Positions 31,530-34,053 of a stretch of DNA of 34,053 bases are shown piece after piece. This DNA comes from an uncultured Eubacterium sp. (GTDB lineage Bacteria > Bacillota > Clostridia > Peptostreptococcales > Anaerovoracaceae), in NCBI GenBank assembly GCA_900543485.1, contig UQRM01000023.1:1-34053 (forward strand), in the 5' to 3' direction. Position numbers and translations under genes: made by a program. The stretch's first letter is position 1, and each line of letters begins with the position of its first letter. Under the pieces are notes generated by a model. It was not told the DNA's origin. It worked only from the letters and a program-made list of their open reading frames with translations, and did no database searches.

Positions 31530-31720
31530 AGTGGAAAAGCGCGCGGCAGGTTTCATATTCCCGCTTATGAGCAGTACTTCGTGACTGAGACGGCCACCAC
31601 TGCGGGCTGAGAAAAATATCTTGACGCAAAAGCTCATACTGATTATGCTGTATAAGGTATGAAACGATCGAGGTGGCCTGTAGTTTGAGGAAAGCCATAC
31701 ATGAGAAAGGATACGAAAAG

Positions 31721-32374
31721 ATGAGATATCAGTTGTTTATTTTTGATATGGACGGGACTATATTGGATACGTTGGATGATCTGGCGGCGAGTACGAACTA
31801 CGCTCTTGCGTGCAGCGGACTCCCGGAGAGAACGACAGACGAGATAAGGCGTTTTGTGGGAAACGGAGTCGGTGAGCTGATCGATATGGCGGTCCCTGAA
31901 GGGACCGATGGGGCGATAAAGGAAAAGGTGCTGGCTGATTTCGGCAGCCATTACAAAGAGCACTGTTTCGACAGGACCGGCCCTTACAAGGGGATAAGGG
32001 AATGTATAAACGCTCTCAAAACGGCAGGCATGAAGGTAGCTGTAGTGTCCAACAAGATGGATTACGCTGTAGGCGAACTGTGCGATAGATTTTTTCCGGG
32101 GGTTTTCGACGCAGCAGTCGGAGAGAAGGAGGGCATCAGGCGGAAGCCATGGCCTGACAGTGTGAATCATGTGATTTCGCAGCTGGGCGTGGCTAAGGAG
32201 AACGCTGTCTATATCGGTGATTCAGAGGTTGACATCGAGACGGCGAAAAACGCCGGAATAGACGGGATCGCTGTGGTATGGGGATTTCGGGACAGCGATT
32301 TTCTGAAAGAAAAGGGCGCGTCGGTGTTGGTGAAAGATCCGGAGGAGCTTTGCAGCATGCTTCTGGAGCGGTAA
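31721..32374 (+). CDS. HAD-superfamily phosphatase (phosphoglycolate phosphatase-like)
   Basis: 217 residues. HAD motif I is FDMDGTILDT (Asp9 and Asp11 in IFDMDGT), motif II is VAVVSNK, motif III Lys is in RRKPWPDSV, and motif IV is YIGDSEVDIETA. The cap is alpha-helical and small, fitting the Gph group. The start at ATG 31721 precedes MRYQLFIF, and AAAGG lies 10 nt upstream. Substrate cannot be told from sequence; 2-phosphoglycolate or another small phosphate ester is possible. Confidence 0.88.
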   Translation: MRYQLFIFDMDGTILDTLDDLAASTNYALACSGLPERTTDEIRRFVGNGVGELIDMAVPEGTDGAIKEKVLADFGSHYKEHCFDRTGPYKGIRECINALKTAGMKVAVVSNKMDYAVGELCDRFFPGVFDAAVGEKEGIRRKPWPDSVNHVISQLGVAKENAVYIGDSEVDIETAKNAGIDGIAVVWGFRDSDFLKEKGASVLVKDPEELCSMLLER

Positions 32375-32481
32375 AGTGATATAAGCAGTTACGACGGGAA
32401 CCGGTGATAGAGATGACATCTGATATCCGTATGGGCATGGAAAGACCGTGGTCCACGGCTGCCGTCAGGATCTTCGCGAGA

Positions 32482-32510
32482 TTGACTTACCTGCTTATTA
32501 TTGATACACT
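32482..32510 (+). promoter_or_regulatory. Promoter of the CNNM/CorC-like gene
   Basis: TTGACT (32482-32487), a 17-bp spacer and TACACT (32505-32510). Located 70 bp ahead of the proposed start. Confidence 0.55.
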
Positions 32511-32578
32511 ATACAATTGTAATATAACTGAAGTAACGAGGCATGCAAAATGTCTGCGGTAAAAAGGAGGATTCCCTA

Positions 32579-33916
32579 TTGTCAGTGGCGCTAAGTTTGG
32601 TTTTGGTAGTATTTTTCTTGTTTATGAACGCGTTTTTCGTGGTGGCGGAGTTCGCTCTGGTGAGGGTGAGAAAGTCACAGCTTCAGATAGCGGAGGAAGA
32701 AGGAAAGAGCGGGGCGAAGGCTGCTCTTCTGGTAGCCAATAATGTAAATGCGTATCTTTCCGCATGTCAGCTGGGTATAACGCTGGCGTCGCTGGCTCTC
32801 GGCTGGCTGGGAGAACCGGCGGTATCGGAATTGATACATCCTGCCCTTGAGGTGTTCGATCTTCCCGAATCGGCTGTTTCAGCCATCGCCATAGCGTTGG
32901 GATTTGCCATCATTACAGCGCTCCATATCGTGGCGGGTGAATTGATACCTAAATCTCTGGCAATATTCTCTACTGACAGATACGCTCGGATGACCGCGTT
33001 GCCGCTGGTGTGGTTCTACAGGCTCACATCACCGATAATGTGGCTCTTCAATTCTATCACCAATGGCGTGATGAAGCTGCTGGGGCACGATATCGCCAAT
33101 GAACATGAAGTTTATACAGGTGAGGAAATACAGATACTTCTGGATGAAAGCACTCAGAGCGGATTGATAGATCCCAAGCAGAACGAGATCGTCGACAACA
33201 TATTCGAGATGTACAATAAGGATGTGTATTCTATCATGACGCCGAGGACCGATATGGAATGTTTCGATCTGGAATTGCCGTACAGTGAAAACCTGGAGAT
33301 GATAAAACGGTGCAAGTACACCCGATATCCTGTTTGCAGAGGTGATAAGGATACGATAGAGGGATTCATCCACATCAAGGATTTGTATTGGAGCGATGAG
33401 CAGATAAGCGGAACAGACTATGACAATCTGCCTGTCAGGGAAATTATTGCCGTGTCTGAGTCCCTTTCGGTAGACAGACTTCTCCAGATAATGCAGGATA
33501 AAGAGACGAAGTTTGCGCTGGTAGTCGATGAGTACGGCGGGACGGCTGGCATCGTCACGTCTTCAGATGTGATGACACAGATAGTGGGCAATATAGATGA
33601 TGATGAGTACATACAGAGCGATGATTCGGAAGTGGTGACTCTGGGATACGACCGCTTTCTCATAGACGGATCGCTCCCTGTATCCGATGTGATAGACCTC
33701 ATCGGATTTGAGCCGGAGAAGGCCGATGAATGTGAGACGGCGGCCGGTCTGCTTCTGAATATTTTCGACAGGATCCCCGCGGAGGGAGATAAGATATCGG
33801 TAGAGCATAAGAACGTTAAGGTGACGTTCGCTGTCCTCCATATGGAAAAGCACAGGATAGACAAGATCGGTGTGAAGATAGAAAGGCAGCAGGCAGGGGG
33901 AGAGACGGCGGAATAG
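32579..33916 (+). CDS. CNNM/CorC-HlyC-type membrane protein
   Basis: 445 residues from the proposed start. N-terminal DUF21/CNNM membrane domain (about 1-180; VVFFLFMNAFFVVAEFALVR, SACQLGITLASLALGWLGEP, IVAGELIPKSLAIF). Two CBS motifs follow (about 205-330; VYSIMTPRTDMECF, FALVVDEYGGTAGIVTSSDV), then the C-terminal CorC/HlyC domain (ILDGSLP-like DGSLPVSDVIDL, then NVKVTFAVLHMEKHRIDKIG). These proteins are linked to Mg/Co efflux or tolerance and were once called hemolysins; the actual transport is unproven. TTG 32579 is chosen because AAGGAGG lies at 32563-32569; ATG 32543 would add 12 residues but has a poor site. Confidence 0.88.
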   Translation: MSVALSLVLVVFFLFMNAFFVVAEFALVRVRKSQLQIAEEEGKSGAKAALLVANNVNAYLSACQLGITLASLALGWLGEPAVSELIHPALEVFDLPESAVSAIAIALGFAIITALHIVAGELIPKSLAIFSTDRYARMTALPLVWFYRLTSPIMWLFNSITNGVMKLLGHDIANEHEVYTGEEIQILLDESTQSGLIDPKQNEIVDNIFEMYNKDVYSIMTPRTDMECFDLELPYSENLEMIKRCKYTRYPVCRGDKDTIEGFIHIKDLYWSDEQISGTDYDNLPVREIIAVSESLSVDRLLQIMQDKETKFALVVDEYGGTAGIVTSSDVMTQIVGNIDDDEYIQSDDSEVVTLGYDRFLIDGSLPVSDVIDLIGFEPEKADECETAAGLLLNIFDRIPAEGDKISVEHKNVKVTFAVLHMEKHRIDKIGVKIERQQAGGETAE

Positions 33917-33921
33917 AAGAG

Positions 33922-33954
33922 CAGAGAGCGCAGAGTGCGCCCTGTCTCTTTGTT
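33922..33954 (+). terminator. Possible terminator after the CNNM-type gene
   Basis: GCGCA (33928-33932) and TGCGC (33936-33940) with outer partial pairing, followed by a T-rich stretch (CTCTTTGTTTTC). A weak call. Confidence 0.4.
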
Positions 33955-34053
33955 TTCAATATGTATTTATAAAATTGGCGAAGCTGCCTATTCTGTTTAT
34001 CCATGGTGATAAGGATACATTTGTGCCATGCAGCATGTGTGATGAGCTTTATA
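33955..34053 (+). pseudogene. Fragment of an alpha/beta-hydrolase, running off the right edge
   Basis: A rightward frame reads KLAKLPILFIHGDKDTFVPC and SMCDELY to the last base. LPILFIHGDKDTFVP is the alpha/beta-hydrolase strand that brings the catalytic Asp (HGDKD). There is no start with a ribosome site upstream, and the part before it, including the nucleophile elbow, is missing. It is a truncated remnant, or the visible part of a gene broken at its 5' end. Confidence 0.6.

Noticed and set aside
31621..31656. Promoter for the HAD phosphatase gene (TTGACG...TATAAG)
   Set aside because: Spacing is 24 bp, too long for a normal promoter; no better pair was found.

Overview
The window looks like a chromosomal segment of a Gram-positive anaerobe of the class Clostridia. 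The evidence is strong AGGAGG-type ribosome sites, TTGACA/TATAAT promoters, short gaps, roughly mid-40s to 50% G+C by eye, and gene types common in gut Clostridia (M81 metallopeptidase, KamA-family radical SAM enzyme, flavodoxin plus DUF4405 pair, DUF4143 ATPases). Anaerovoracaceae (Clostridial family XIII) is a guess from gene content, not a demonstrated placement.

Layout. (1) 1-5652: a DeoR-type repressor gene reads left. Divergent from it, behind a textbook promoter preceded by four helically phased 10-bp repeats, lie an MFS transporter, an FGGY sugar kinase and an M81/MlrC-like metallopeptidase. This looks like a locally regulated uptake and catabolic unit. (2) 5676-7486, leftward: an MFS remnant, a CYTH-domain protein and a zinc-ribbon membrane protein. 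(3) 7487-10456: a long gap, then an arginase-fold protein with an altered metal motif, two chloramphenicol-acetyltransferase-like genes and, between them, a GNAT gene gutted by deletion. (4) 10500-13313: an AraC regulator and a YtcJ-like amidohydrolase. (5) 13429-14196: a von Willebrand A protein gene broken by an internal deletion and an opal codon. (6) 14304-19133: three GNAT enzymes, a 17-codon stub of a fluoride channel gene, an array of five hairpins of constant geometry, a VOC-fold protein, a double GNAT, a Vat-type xenobiotic acetyltransferase and a methyltransferase. This is a dense modification and detoxification cluster. (7) 19318-21369: an Ada/AlkA fusion plus O6-alkylguanine-DNA alkyltransferase, an alkylation-repair pair. 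(8) 21382-24655: a dead LysR gene, a lipoprotein flavodoxin with a DUF4405 membrane partner, a TetR regulator and a flavodoxin remnant. (9) 24656-28260: an island with different texture, holding two broken DUF4143 ATPases, an intact AlbA_2/ATPase-like regulator with its own promoter and operator-like repeats, and three copies of an unrecognised small ORF. (10) 28421-34053: iron alcohol dehydrogenase, a KamA-like radical SAM protein with a partner of unknown function, a HAD phosphatase, a CNNM/CorC-like membrane protein and an alpha/beta-hydrolase remnant.

The overriding theme is ongoing decay. At least nine genes survive as pseudogenes or stubs, several made by a single base change or a short deletion, sitting between intact genes. 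The two most interesting unexplained items are the hairpin array at 16045-16314 (five units, 9-bp arms, 16-nt loops every time) and the thrice-repeated small ORF in 25330-28210. All family assignments come from motif reading; no database search was run.
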